DNA of 56,309 nt, taken from assembly GCA_900100475.1 (NCBI GenBank), contig FMTU01000018.1, positions 1-56,309 of the forward strand. The letters are read 5' to 3'. This document shows, piece after piece, positions 29,547 through 39,854 of this stretch. The position numbers were made by a program, and so were the translations under genes. The notes below the pieces were generated by a model. It was not told where the DNA came from. It saw only the letters and a program-made list of their open reading frames with translations, and made no database searches. The stretch is from Sphingobium faniae. GTDB taxonomy: Bacteria > Pseudomonadota > Alphaproteobacteria > Sphingomonadales > Sphingomonadaceae. Numbering within the stretch: position 1 is the stretch's first letter; every line of letters begins with the position of its first letter.

Positions 29547-30890
29547 ATGACTCATCAGGTTCACATCATCGGCGGCGGTCTCGCCGGATCGGAAGCGGCA
29601 TGGCAACTGGCGCAGGCGGGAGTGAAGGTGCGCCTTTCGGAAATGCGCGGTTCGGGCGACATGACCCCGGCGCATCAGACGGATGGCCTCGCTGAACTGG
29701 TCTGTTCCAACAGCTTCCGTTCCGACGACGCGGACAAGAATGCCGTGGGGCTGCTGCATCAGGAGATGCGCCGCCTGAACTCCCTCATCATGGCGCAGGC
29801 CGACCTTGCCAAGGTGCCCGCCGGATCGGCGCTCGCCGTGGACCGCGACATCTTCTCGGCTGGCGTGACCCGCGCCCTCGCCGGCCATCCCCATGTGGAG
29901 ATCGTGCGCGAACGGATCGACGCGCTTCCAGCGGAAGGCATGACCATCGTCGCCACCGGCCCGCTCACCGCCCCCACATTGGCGACAAGCATCGGCGCAG
30001 CGGCGGGCATGGACCACCTCGCCTTTTTCGACGCCATCGCGCCGGTCGTTCATTTCGACAGCATCGACATGGACAAATGCTGGATGGCCAACCGCTGGGA
30101 CAAGATCGGTCCCGGTGGCGGCGAGGGCAAGGATTATATCAACTGCCCGATGAACAAGGAACAATATCAGGCTTTCGTGCAGGGCCTGCTCGACGGCGAA
30201 AAGGCCGATTTCAAGGAATGGGAAACGAACACCCCCTATTTTGAAGGCTGCATGCCGATCGAGGTGATGGCCTCGCGCGGTCCCGAAACGCTGCGCCATG
30301 GCCCGATGAAGCCCATGGGCCTCGACGATCCACGCACCGGCCGCTGGCCCTATGCGGTGGTGCAGTTAAGGCAGGACAATGCGTCGGGCACGCTGTGGAA
30401 CATGGTCGGCTTCCAGACCAAGCTCAAGCATGGCGCGCAGATCGCATTGTTCCGCACCATCCCCGGCCTGAAGCAGGCGGAATTCGCGCGGCTGGGCGGC
30501 CTGCACCGCAACACCTTCATCCAGTCGCCCAGGCTGCTCGACGCGACCCTGCGCCTGCGGAGCGCGCCGCATATCCGCTTCGCCGGGCAGGTCACGGGTT
30601 GCGAAGGCTATGTCGAAAGCAGCGCCATCGGCCTGCTCGCCGGGCGATTCGCGCTGGCGGAGCTGACGGATCGCCCGCTTGCCCCCCTGCCCGCCGACAC
30701 GGCGCTGGGCGCGCTGCTCGGCCATGTGACGGGTAATGTGGAAACAGCGGATTATCAGCCGATGAACGTCAATTTCGGCCTGTTCCCGCCGCTTGACGTC
30801 GTGAAGAAAAAACAGCGCAAGGAAGCCATGACCGCCCGCGCCCGCGCCTCGCTGGGGCAATGGCTGGGCGAGGAACTCCAGCCCGCCTGA
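29547..30890 (+). CDS. trmFO: Folate-dependent tRNA (uracil-54-C5)-methyltransferase
   Basis: The 447-residue flavoprotein makes m5U54 in tRNA with methylenetetrahydrofolate as methyl donor. The FAD-binding start [38 protein letters not shown] with the active cysteine region, and the C-terminal [11 protein letters not shown] are characteristic. The ATG at 29547 follows GGGA by about 7 bases. It ends 4 bases before the converging EF-hand gene. Confidence 0.96.
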   Translation: MTHQVHIIGGGLAGSEAAWQLAQAGVKVRLSEMRGSGDMTPAHQTDGLAELVCSNSFRSDDADKNAVGLLHQEMRRLNSLIMAQADLAKVPAGSALAVDRDIFSAGVTRALAGHPHVEIVRERIDALPAEGMTIVATGPLTAPTLATSIGAAAGMDHLAFFDAIAPVVHFDSIDMDKCWMANRWDKIGPGGGEGKDYINCPMNKEQYQAFVQGLLDGEKADFKEWETNTPYFEGCMPIEVMASRGPETLRHGPMKPMGLDDPRTGRWPYAVVQLRQDNASGTLWNMVGFQTKLKHGAQIALFRTIPGLKQAEFARLGGLHRNTFIQSPRLLDATLRLRSAPHIRFAGQVTGCEGYVESSAIGLLAGRFALAELTDRPLAPLPADTALGALLGHVTGNVETADYQPMNVNFGLFPPLDVVKKKQRKEAMTARARASLGQWLGEELQPA

Positions 30891-30894
30891 ACCG

Positions 30895-31368
30895 TCAGCA
30901 TTTGCATCGCGGCGTCGGCGATTTTTTCGGCGCGGTCGTGGCGAATTCAGCGGGAGTAAGCTTGCCGTCGCCATTCGCATCAGCCTTGCCGAAGCGATCC
31001 GATGTCGCCGCCGCCCATTCCTCGAAGGACAGGAGGTTGTCGCCATCCTTGTCCAGCGTCTTGAACGCCTTCACCCGGCTGCCCATCATCTCGATGCGAG
31101 TGATGACGCCATCGCGGTTGCGATCATAGCGGGCGAAACGTTTCTGCTCGCGACTGCGCGGGCTGGCTTCGCCGGGCATGGGCGGCGCCTCGCCCACCGC
31201 ATTGGGATCACCCTCCGGCAGTTCCTCGATCGCGGGGGGCGGCGGAGGCCCGACCAGCGCCTGCGGCAAGGGCGCGTTCCCCGCCCGTCCCTGCCACCAG
31301 AACAGCCCGCCCGCCACCAGCAGCAGCGCCGCCATTCCGCCCGCCAATAACCGCCCCATATTTTCCAT
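30895..31368 (-). CDS. EF-hand calcium-binding protein, membrane-anchored
   Basis: The protein of about 157 residues has an N-terminal membrane helix (MGRLLAGGMAALLLVAGGLF), a proline-rich linker, and three canonical 12-residue EF loops: DRNRDGVITRIE, DKDGDNLLSFEE and DANGDGKLTPAE. All have acidic residues at the ligand positions, so calcium binding is likely. It would sit in the periplasm tethered to the inner membrane or be released. Start: ATG 31368 or 31359. It follows the squalene/phytoene-synthase-like gene by 7 bases and is probably co-transcribed with it. Confidence 0.85.
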   Translation of the reverse strand: MENMGRLLAGGMAALLLVAGGLFWWQGRAGNAPLPQALVGPPPPPAIEELPEGDPNAVGEAPPMPGEASPRSREQKRFARYDRNRDGVITRIEMMGSRVKAFKTLDKDGDNLLSFEEWAAATSDRFGKADANGDGKLTPAEFATTAPKKSPTPRCKC

Positions 31369-31375
31369 CCCCCCG

Positions 31376-32014
31376 TCAACGCCCGCGCAAGGCAAGCCCC
31401 ATCAGCCGCAAATACAGCCCCGGCGTCAATGCGGCAGGCGCGCGCCGCCCTTTCTCCACATCGCCGCGCGCCAGCCCGAACGCAATCCGCAACGGCTTCC
31501 ACGCTGCGGGCCATGGCAGCCGATCCTCCGGCAGATGCCGTCGCGCCAGCAGCACCGCCTCCTCCGCCAGAGCCGGATCGCCGCTATGCCCCGACAGATC
31601 CCACAACGCCCAGACCGCACCGGCCCGCGCCAGCCAGTCCGGCCCCTCCTCCTGCCCCGCCAGCGCCCGGAACAACCCGCCGCCACGCCCCGCAGCGAAA
31701 GCAGGCAGGTCCACATCCCCCAACAAGGCTTCCCATCCGCCGAGCCATTGCGAAAGTCCCGGCGGCGGCGCGATACCCTTCGCCCGCATCGCATCGACGA
31801 GCGGCTCGCCCCGTCCCTTGGCGGCGGCGGCATCTCCCAATGCTTCCCGCCACCAGGCCAGCCTAATCTGCCCGATCATCGGCTCGCTGGTCGTCGCCAC
31901 CAGTTCCGCCATCCGCCCGTCCAGCGCCCAGAGCAGCCGATGCCGCTCCGCTTCGCGCCCGGCATAAGCGCTGAGCAGGCGGGCCAAAGGCGATATTCCT
32001 TTCGGATCAATCAA
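31376..32014 (-). CDS. Squalene/phytoene-synthase-like protein (short form)
   Basis: The 212-residue protein resembles the squalene/phytoene synthase superfamily through PMIGQIRLAWWREAL (about residues 45-59) and its helical, arginine/alanine-rich body. It is shorter than true synthases, and I do not see both DxxxD prenyl-diphosphate motifs, so it may be a non-catalytic relative such as the NDUFAF6-type complex I assembly proteins. The substrate is unproven. It is divergent from the TadG-like gene. Confidence 0.78.
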   Translation of the reverse strand: MIDPKGISPLARLLSAYAGREAERHRLLWALDGRMAELVATTSEPMIGQIRLAWWREALGDAAAAKGRGEPLVDAMRAKGIAPPPGLSQWLGGWEALLGDVDLPAFAAGRGGGLFRALAGQEEGPDWLARAGAVWALWDLSGHSGDPALAEEAVLLARRHLPEDRLPWPAAWKPLRIAFGLARGDVEKGRRAPAALTPGLYLRLMGLALRGR

Positions 32015-32148
32015 CGCCTTGCGCCTTTTTCATCCAAATTAGCGCAACTTTAACCAGCACGGGGCTATCTGCCTTCGATCCTGCCAGTGGAAGGCGCACA
32101 TTGCGCGGGAATTGGGGCGCGCCTGGACATAGAGCGGTGAAACAGCCC

Positions 32149-33957
32149 ATGCGGAACAAGAGCATGATATTCGGTGGCCTATTGAGCCGTCTGGCCCGTG
32201 ACGTCCGGGGCAACGCGCTCATGCTGGTGGCCGCCTGCATATTCCCCCTGCTGGGCCTGATCGGCGGCGGCATAGACATGAGCCGCATCTACCTGACCAC
32301 CGCCCGATTGCAACAGGCTTGCGACGCGGGCGCGCTGGCGGGGCGCAAGACCATGGGCGGCGGTTCATGGGCAGCGAACGATAATCGCGCCAGGACAGCC
32401 GCACTCGCCATGTTCGACGCCAATTTCCAGCAGGGCGCTTATGGCACCGGACCATTGACGCGCAGCTTTACGGAATCCTCCGGCCGCGTGACCGGCGCCG
32501 CGTCCGTTCCCCTGCCCATGGCCATCATGAAAGTGTTCGGTTTCGATTCCAAAACCATCGCCATCGCCTGTGACGCGGAAATGCGGATTCCCAACACCGA
32601 CGTCATGTTCGTCCTCGATGTCACGGGGTCCATGGCAAGCAAGGCTGACAGTTCGGACAGCCTCACCAAGATCGACGGTCTCAAGAAAGCGGTCAAATGT
32701 TTCTACGAAGCATTGGCCAAGCTGGACACCAGCGCCGATTGCGGATCGACGCCCAGCGGCGGCAACAGTTCCACGGCGCAGTTGCGCTTCGGCTTCGTGC
32801 CCTACAGCGTGAATGTCAATGTGGGCAAGCTGCTGAACAATGACTGGATGGCGGATAGCTGGACCTATCAAAGCCGTGAATATGCCGGTCAGGGCTGGGG
32901 TTCCTGGGCTTCGGATTCGCAAAACGGTAGCTGCTCATCATTCAACGACACCGATACCGAACAATATCGGAACAAGGAGGAGCGCGGGAACAAGAAGAAT
33001 CCGAAATGCTCCTATGATATCCGACGCAAAGTCGCGCTTTACACCTATCAACCCCGCAGCCTGAACGTCAGCGGGTTGAAGAATGGAGGCAGTGCATGGA
33101 AATCGTCGGTCTCCCTGCCACTCAACGCCAATAATGCCAATGCCAGTGTCGCCTGGGCAGGCTGCATCGAAGAACGGCAGACGGTGCGCGCTACAAACTA
33201 CAACCCCATCCCCTCCGATGCGAAGGATCTCAACATTGATATGGTGCCGGTAGCAGGCGATCCCACGACCCAATGGGGTCCGCTGCTGCCCAATGCCGTG
33301 TGGGGACGCAGGAACGAGAATGGGAATAATTCCTACAATGCCGTGACGGCCGAGGATATGTCCCGCAACACCAGTTCCTCCTGCCCGACCGCGGCGAGGA
33401 AATTGCAGGTCTGGCCCTCTGCGGCCAACACGGAAACTTTCGAACAATATGTCAATTCGCTGTCGCCCACCGGCAACACCTATCATGATATCGGACTGCT
33501 GTGGGGCGCGCGCCTTGCATCGCCCACTGGTCTCTTCGCCAGCGAGAATGCGCAGACCCCCTCCGGTGGGCAGATCGAGCGGCACATCATCTTCATGACC
33601 GATGGCGACACCCAGACCAGCGTCACGAACTATAATGCCTATGGCGTGCCATGGTGGGACCGGCGACAGACCTCGGAGTCGACGGCGCCGTCGGACAATA
33701 ACATCGACGCGCAGGTCAATGCCCGCTTCACCGCCCTGTGCACCGCGGTGAAGAACAAGGGGTTCACGGTCTGGACCATCTATTTCGGCGTGACGGTGAC
33801 GAGCAGTTCCTCTCAGGCGGTGAAGGACACGGCCGCCCGGCTGAAGAACTGCGCCACCGACGATCAACATGCCTTTACGGCATCGAATTCCACCACACTC
33901 ATAGACAATTTCCGGGACATTGCCGACAACATCTCGCAATTGAGGCTCACGCAATGA
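32149..33957 (+). CDS. TadG-like protein with von Willebrand factor A domain
   Basis: The 602-residue protein starts with a TadE/TadG-type segment: a short basic leader, DVRGNALMLVAACIF and a hydrophobic helix (about residues 22-42), then ARLQQACDAGALAG. A vWA domain follows, with the MIDAS motif DVTGSM at about 157-162 and a later FMTDGDTQ. A large cysteine-containing insert is present. Exported, membrane-anchored adhesion or pilus-assembly roles are known for the family. The stop overlaps the next ATG (ATGA). ATG 32149 is taken as start; 32164 is possible. Confidence 0.88.
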   Translation: MRNKSMIFGGLLSRLARDVRGNALMLVAACIFPLLGLIGGGIDMSRIYLTTARLQQACDAGALAGRKTMGGGSWAANDNRARTAALAMFDANFQQGAYGTGPLTRSFTESSGRVTGAASVPLPMAIMKVFGFDSKTIAIACDAEMRIPNTDVMFVLDVTGSMASKADSSDSLTKIDGLKKAVKCFYEALAKLDTSADCGSTPSGGNSSTAQLRFGFVPYSVNVNVGKLLNNDWMADSWTYQSREYAGQGWGSWASDSQNGSCSSFNDTDTEQYRNKEERGNKKNPKCSYDIRRKVALYTYQPRSLNVSGLKNGGSAWKSSVSLPLNANNANASVAWAGCIEERQTVRATNYNPIPSDAKDLNIDMVPVAGDPTTQWGPLLPNAVWGRRNENGNNSYNAVTAEDMSRNTSSSCPTAARKLQVWPSAANTETFEQYVNSLSPTGNTYHDIGLLWGARLASPTGLFASENAQTPSGGQIERHIIFMTDGDTQTSVTNYNAYGVPWWDRRQTSESTAPSDNNIDAQVNARFTALCTAVKNKGFTVWTIYFGVTVTSSSSQAVKDTAARLKNCATDDQHAFTASNSTTLIDNFRDIADNISQLRLTQ

Positions 33958-34562
33958 GGCGGCTTTTCCATCGCCTGCGCGTGGATCGCGCAGGCGTGAC
34001 CATCATGGAATTCGCCCTGATCGCGCCTGTCTTTCTGACGATGATATTGGGCGCGCTTGACCTGGCGCATAGCCTGTACATGCAAAGCGTGCTGGAAGGC
34101 GTCCTGCAAAAGGCGGCCCGCGACTCCAGCCTGGAAAGCGGCACCGAAGCGGCCAACCAGCTCGCCATAGACGAACGGATCACACAGCAGGTCCATCATC
34201 TGGCGAACAACGCGAGCGTCGATATTCAGCGGCGCAGCTTCTACAGCTATTCAAAAGCAGCCGAAGCGCGAGCCGAAGCCTTTCAGGACAATAATGATAA
34301 CGGTCGGTGCGATGCCGGCGAACCTTTTGAGGACAACAACGCCAATGGCGTTCGCGATGCCGATGGCGGCAATAGTGGCCAGGGCGGCACGCAGGATGCG
34401 GTCATACTCACCGTCGATGTCGATTACCCCCGCCTCTTTCCGGTGCACGGCCTGATCGGCCTGCCCTCCACCGTCCGATTGAACGCGAAAACGGTCCTCA
34501 CCAATCAGCCCTACGGTCAAAAGCCCGGAGAGCCGGTTCCAGTCCTGGGGCATTGCCCATGA
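33954..34562 (+). CDS. TadE-like pseudopilin-type protein (1)
   Basis: The 202-residue protein has the TadE signature: a basic leader, then RAGVTIMEFALIAPVFLTMI (about residues 12-31), the helix and glutamate typical of type IV-like pilins. A later region carries two calcium-loop-like repeats, DNNDNGRCDAGE and DNNANGVRDADG, in tandem. The start ATG overlaps the stop of the vWA gene, and its own stop overlaps the next gene, so the three genes are translationally coupled. Confidence 0.87.
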   Translation: MRRLFHRLRVDRAGVTIMEFALIAPVFLTMILGALDLAHSLYMQSVLEGVLQKAARDSSLESGTEAANQLAIDERITQQVHHLANNASVDIQRRSFYSYSKAAEARAEAFQDNNDNGRCDAGEPFEDNNANGVRDADGGNSGQGGTQDAVILTVDVDYPRLFPVHGLIGLPSTVRLNAKTVLTNQPYGQKPGEPVPVLGHCP

Positions 34563-35236
34563 AGATGAATCCCTCTCTCGCCCCCCATCGTCGTCTCTTT
34601 CGATTGCTGCATGACAATCGGGCGATCGCCATGGTCGAATTCGGCCTGTGCCTCCCCTTTTTTCTGGGGGCCGGGCTCGCGGCGACCGAACTCACACATT
34701 ATACGATCACCAAGATGCGGATAAGTCAGGCAGCATTGCATCTGGCCGATGACGGCAGCCGCATCGGCACCGGATATCTGCTGTCGACCAAGCAGATTTC
34801 GGAAGCCCAGATCAACGACCTGATGCTGGGTTCCGGTTTGGAAGCGAGCAAGCTGGACCTGTATACCCATGGGCGGGTCGTCATTTCCAGCCTGGAGCCG
34901 ATCGCTCGTCCCAACACCACCGACCGCTATCGCATCCGCTGGCAGCGCTGCAGGGGAAGCAAGAGCTATACATCCCAATTCGGCCGTCAGGGCGACACCG
35001 ATCTTGCTGGCGTCACCATCAACGGCAATCTGGTGAAAGCGCCGGACGACGGCGCAGTCATCATCGCGGAGGTCGCCTATGATTATCAGCCCCTGTTCGG
35101 CGGCCGATGGATACAGCTTTCCCCCATGACCGAAACAGCCACCATGTATGTGCGCGACAATCGCGAATATTCGGGACCGACCGGCGGCGTCGGCATCTAC
35201 AATAGCGAGAATGTCGCCGTGTCCAGTTGCGCCTAG
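34559..35236 (+). CDS. TadE-like pseudopilin-type protein (2)
   Basis: The 225-residue protein has DNRAIAMVEFGLCLPFFLGA (about residues 20-39), the TadE-type helix with its conserved glutamate, followed by an extracytoplasmic domain. It ends in VAVSSCA. The ATG at 34559 overlaps the preceding stop (ATGA). The stop codon lies within the first arm of the terminator at 35233. With its two neighbours it forms a complete little operon without tadA, tadB, tadC or rcp genes. Confidence 0.87.
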   Translation: MKMNPSLAPHRRLFRLLHDNRAIAMVEFGLCLPFFLGAGLAATELTHYTITKMRISQAALHLADDGSRIGTGYLLSTKQISEAQINDLMLGSGLEASKLDLYTHGRVVISSLEPIARPNTTDRYRIRWQRCRGSKSYTSQFGRQGDTDLAGVTINGNLVKAPDDGAVIIAEVAYDYQPLFGGRWIQLSPMTETATMYVRDNREYSGPTGGVGIYNSENVAVSSCA

Positions 35237-35284
35237 AGCGCGCTGCGTTAAATCCGACGCAGGACGCGCGCTCTAGTTTTTTTT
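35233..35284 (+). terminator. Strong intrinsic terminator after the Tad-like trio
   Basis: CTAGAGCGCGC (35233-35243) pairs with GCGCGCTCTAG (35266-35276), with an inner stem CTGCGT/ACGCAG, followed directly by eight T residues (35277-35284). It is a textbook rho-independent terminator that begins at the stop codon of the last gene. Confidence 0.92.
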
Positions 35285-35285
35285 C

Positions 35286-35331
35286 GCATCGTTTTAAGCG
35301 CAAAACCGGTTCCCACTTTTGCGCACGATGC
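35286..35331. repeat. Alphaproteobacterial intergenic palindrome
   Basis: Outer arms GCATCGT (35286-35292) and ACGATGC (35325-35331) and inner arms GCGCAAAA (35298-35305) and TTTTGCGC (35317-35324) enclose CCGGTTCCCAC. Palindromes of this kind (GCGCAAAAGTGGGAACCGG on the other strand) are frequent between genes in rhizobia and sphingomonads. It abuts the T-run of the preceding terminator and may act as the terminator of the converging pdhB transcript. Confidence 0.75.
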
Positions 35332-35393
35332 TCTAGAAATGCCTCACGAAGGCCGGGGAGCGGACCGCAATCACTCCCCGGCTCCCATGACCA

Positions 35394-36794
35394 TCAAGCC
35401 CTGTAGCACACCTTCTTCACCGCCTCGACCACACGGCCCGCGTCGATCAGCGCGGCCTTTTCGAGGTTTGCGGCATAGGGCAGCGGCACGTCTTCATTGG
35501 TGACGCGCAGCACCGGCGCGTCGAGGTCGTCAAAGCCCCGCTCCATCACCACCGCCGCGATTTCCGAGGAGATGGAACAGACCGGCCAGCCTTCCTCGAC
35601 CACCACCATGCGGTTGGTCTTCCCAAGGCTCTCCAACACCGTCGCCGTGTCGAGAGGACGCAAGGTCCGCAGGTCGATGACTTCCGCGTCGATCCCCTCG
35701 CCCGCCAGCGTTTCCGCCGCTTCCAGCGCGACGCCAACGCCGATCGAATAGCTGACCAGCGTGACGTCCTTGCCCGCCCGCACGATCCGCGCCTTGCCGA
35801 TGGGCAGGACATAATCATCCACCTTGGGCACATCGAAGCTGCGGCCGTAGACCAGTTCATTCTCCAGGAACACCACCGGATCTTCGGAACGGATCGCGGC
35901 CTTGAGCAGGCCCTTGGCATCCGCCGCGTCATAGGGCGCGATCACGATCAGGCCCGGCACCGCGGCATACCAGGGTCCGTAATTCTGGCTGTGCTGCGCC
36001 GCCACCCGGCTCGCCGCGCCATTGGGACCGCGGAAGACGATGGGACAGCGCATCTGGCCGCCGGACATGTAATTGGTCTTGGCCGCCGAGTTGATGATAT
36101 GGTCGATCGCCTGCATCGCGAAGTTGAAGGTCATGAACTCGACAATGGGCTTGAGGCCGCCCATGGCCGCACCCGCGCCAATGCCGGCAAAGCCATATTC
36201 GGTGATCGGCGTGTCGATGACCCGCTTGTCGCCAAACTCGTCGAGCAGGCCCTGCGTCACCTTGTAGGCGCCCTGATATTCGGCGACTTCCTCGCCCATC
36301 ACGAACACGCGGTCGTCCGCGCGCATTTCCTCCGCCATCGCGTCGCGCAGCGCCTCGCGTACCGTCGTCTTCACATATTCGGTGCCTTCGGGCAGGTCGG
36401 GATCAGCAACGGTCGCCTTGGCGCCGGATGCGAGGTTCGCCGTGCCGCTTTCCGCCTTTTTCGGCGCTTCGGAAGCAGCCCTGGGTTTCGCGGGCGGCGT
36501 TTTTTCTTTCGCCTTGGAAGCAGGCTCCTCGCTTTCGCCGTCCGCGTCCGCTCCCTCTCCGGCCATCGTCGCGATCACAGTGCCGACCTTCACGCCTTCG
36601 GTCCCTTCGGCCACGACGATCTTGCCGATCTTGCCTTCATCGACCGCTTCGAATTCCATCGTCGCCTTGTCCGTCTCGATCTCGGCCAGGATGTCGCCGG
36701 ACCGCACTTCGTCGCCTGCCTTCACCAGCCATTTGGCTAGCGTGCCTTCCTCCATGGTCGGCGACAGCGCCGGCATCTTGATTTCGATACCCAT
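35394..36794 (-). CDS. pdhB: Pyruvate dehydrogenase E1 beta subunit with lipoyl domain
   Basis: The 466-residue protein begins with a biotinyl-lipoyl domain ([16 protein letters not shown], with the lipoyl lysine in [12 protein letters not shown], about residues 5-80), then an Ala/Pro/Lys linker and a transketolase-like E1 beta domain ([20 protein letters not shown] onward). A lipoyl domain on E1 beta is an alphaproteobacterial trait. With PdhA it decarboxylates pyruvate and feeds acetyl units to E2. GGAG lies 8 bases before the ATG at 36794, which overlaps the stop of pdhA (TGATG). No E2 gene follows here. Confidence 0.96.
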   Translation of the reverse strand: MGIEIKMPALSPTMEEGTLAKWLVKAGDEVRSGDILAEIETDKATMEFEAVDEGKIGKIVVAEGTEGVKVGTVIATMAGEGADADGESEEPASKAKEKTPPAKPRAASEAPKKAESGTANLASGAKATVADPDLPEGTEYVKTTVREALRDAMAEEMRADDRVFVMGEEVAEYQGAYKVTQGLLDEFGDKRVIDTPITEYGFAGIGAGAAMGGLKPIVEFMTFNFAMQAIDHIINSAAKTNYMSGGQMRCPIVFRGPNGAASRVAAQHSQNYGPWYAAVPGLIVIAPYDAADAKGLLKAAIRSEDPVVFLENELVYGRSFDVPKVDDYVLPIGKARIVRAGKDVTLVSYSIGVGVALEAAETLAGEGIDAEVIDLRTLRPLDTATVLESLGKTNRMVVVEEGWPVCSISSEIAAVVMERGFDDLDAPVLRVTNEDVPLPYAANLEKAALIDAGRVVEAVKKVCYRA

Positions 36795-37870
36795 CAATAT
36801 TGCTCCACCAGCACGTCGGTATAAAGTTCGTCGAGATCAGGTTCGGGCGAGCTTTCCGCGAAATCCGCCGCATCGCTCACGATCTTGCGGATTTCCTGGT
36901 CGATCTTCTTGAGTTCCTCCTCGCTGATGCCGGCGGCTTCCAGATATTTTTTCGTGCCTTCGATGGGATCGGATTTCTCGCGCACTTCCTGCACTTCCTC
37001 GCGCGAGCGATATTTGGCGGGGTCGGACATGGAGTGACCGCGATAGCGATAGGTCTTCATTTCCAGCAGGATCGGGCCATTGCCCTCCTTCACCCATTTG
37101 ATCGCCTCTTCGGCCGCGCCGCGAACGGCCAGCACGTCCATGCCGTTCACCTGAAGCCCCGGAATGCGAAAGCTTTCGCCCCGGCGGTAAAGCTGGTCCT
37201 CGGCCGACGAGCGATTGACGCTGGTGCCCATCGCATATTGATTGTTCTCGATCACGAAGATAATCGGCAGCTTCCATAGCTCGGCCATGTTGAAGCTTTC
37301 ATAGACCTGTCCCTGATTGGCCGCGCCGTCGCCGAAATAGGCGACACACACGCCGCCGTCACCGCGATATTTATGCGCGAAGCCCAGCCCCGCGCCCAGC
37401 GACACCTGCGCGCCGACGATGCCGTGGCCGCCGTAGAATTTGTGATCGACGCTGAACATGTGCATCGACCCGCCCTTGCCCCTGGAGATGCCCGCCTCAC
37501 GGCCGGTCAGTTCGGCCATGATGACCTTGGGGTCGATGCCATAGGCCAGCATGTGCCCATGGTCGCGATAGCCGGTGATGACGCTGTCCTTGCCCGGCTC
37601 CAGCGCCGACTGGATGCCCACGGCGACCGCTTCCTGACCGATGTAGAGGTGGCAGAAACCGCCGATGAAACCGAGGCCGTAAAGCTGCCCGGCCTTCTCC
37701 TCGAACCGGCGGATGAGGACCATCTGCCGATAGAATTCCAGCAGGTCCTCCCTGCTCGCCTTGTAATCGGCCGGCGCTTCGGGGCGAGGCCGGTTATGGT
37801 CGGCGCCGACGGGGGGCGCTGCTTTTTTCGTTCTGGCGCGGGAAGGACGCGGCGTTGTTGGTTTCGCCAA
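36794..37870 (-). CDS. pdhA: Pyruvate dehydrogenase E1 alpha subunit
   Basis: The 358-residue ThDP enzyme subunit has [18 protein letters not shown], the ThDP motif [14 protein letters not shown]...NNQYAMGT and the phosphorylation-loop-like [17 protein letters not shown] start at 37870 is preferred because AAGGAT lies 7 bases upstream; a longer frame to 37948 has no such support. The N-terminal 40 residues are a basic, Ala/Pro-rich extension. It follows the ftsB-like gene by 96 bases and is coupled to pdhB. Confidence 0.96.
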   Translation of the reverse strand: MAKPTTPRPSRARTKKAAPPVGADHNRPRPEAPADYKASREDLLEFYRQMVLIRRFEEKAGQLYGLGFIGGFCHLYIGQEAVAVGIQSALEPGKDSVITGYRDHGHMLAYGIDPKVIMAELTGREAGISRGKGGSMHMFSVDHKFYGGHGIVGAQVSLGAGLGFAHKYRGDGGVCVAYFGDGAANQGQVYESFNMAELWKLPIIFVIENNQYAMGTSVNRSSAEDQLYRRGESFRIPGLQVNGMDVLAVRGAAEEAIKWVKEGNGPILLEMKTYRYRGHSMSDPAKYRSREEVQEVREKSDPIEGTKKYLEAAGISEEELKKIDQEIRKIVSDAADFAESSPEPDLDELYTDVLVEQY

Positions 37871-37966
37871 GGCTTTTATCCTTTTGCGTGGGGGATATGG
37901 AAGGAAAGCCAGATATGCCGCCGAAAGCGCCGGATTGCAACGTCGCAAGCCATGCAGCGCCGTGGA

Positions 37967-38278
37967 TCAGTTCAGGGGAACGATCACTTCGTCATGATGA
38001 ATGACGCCAAGCTGGCGACGGATCAGTTCGTCGCTCAGGTCCGGGTCGACCCGGCGCGGGTCGAGCAGGTCGACGCGGTTGCGAAGCTCCTGCCGGTGCG
38101 CCTCGACCTGCTTCAACTGGACGCGCGCGTCGCGCAACTGGCGGGTATAATCCCCCCAGGCCAGCACGCCATTGGACCCCAGCACGACATAACCCGCGAA
38201 CAGGAGGAGCAGCAGCACGGCGATCGCCGGCCCGAAGGCCGAAAAGAGAAGAAGACGAAGTTTCGCGATGTGCGCCAT
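37967..38278 (-). CDS. Septum formation initiator, FtsB/DivIC-like
   Basis: The 103-residue protein has one membrane helix (about residues 8-32) followed by a coiled coil (RQLRDARVQLKQVEAHRQELRN region) and a short C-terminal DPDLSDELIRRQLGVIHHDE motif typical of FtsB/DivIC. FtsB with FtsL and FtsQ activates septal wall synthesis. Location between eno and pdhA is usual for alphaproteobacteria. The gene symbol ftsB is likely but not proven. Confidence 0.88.
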   Translation of the reverse strand: MAHIAKLRLLLFSAFGPAIAVLLLLLFAGYVVLGSNGVLAWGDYTRQLRDARVQLKQVEAHRQELRNRVDLLDPRRVDPDLSDELIRRQLGVIHHDEVIVPLN

Positions 38279-38305
38279 AAGCCTGATGAATCACAGGAAC
38301 GACCG

Positions 38306-38338
38306 GGCCGCAAGCGAAAAATCATTATGCTTGCGGCC
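38306..38338. repeat. Inverted repeat between eno and ftsB-like gene
   Basis: GGCCGCAAGC (38306-38315) pairs with GCTTGCGGCC (38329-38338), a perfect 10-bp stem with a 13-base AT-rich loop. No T-run follows on the minus strand. It may protect the eno mRNA end or reduce read-through into the next gene. Confidence 0.55.
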
Positions 38339-38355
38339 AACCGGTTGAAAGCGCC

Positions 38356-39687
<1,332 letters not shown>

Positions 39688-39698
39688 TCATCTTTGCA

Positions 39699-39833
39699 AT
39701 GCGGGGGCTTGCAACGGCGGCAAAAATGCCGATGCTCGAAAAGGTAACGGCAACGGAACTACAGGCGGCCGCCGCGCATTGGCACGAAGACGGCATTTTC
39801 CACCTGACGATCCGGACACGTCCAACAGCCTGA
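39699..39833 (+). CDS. Possible 44-aa small protein upstream of the YqjD-like gene
   Basis: An ATG at 39699 opens a frame with MRGLATAAKMPMLEKVTATE and a tail ending LTIRTRPTA. It fills the 224-base spacer between eno and the YqjD-like cluster and ends 22 bases before that cluster. The amino-acid pattern is reasonable but there is no good ribosome-binding site and I recognise no homologue. It may be part of an untranslated leader. Apart from this the spacer must hold the two divergent promoters. Confidence 0.22.
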   Translation: MRGLATAAKMPMLEKVTATELQAAAAHWHEDGIFHLTIRTRPTA

Positions 39834-39854
39834 TGCAAAGGGAGACAATCGACC

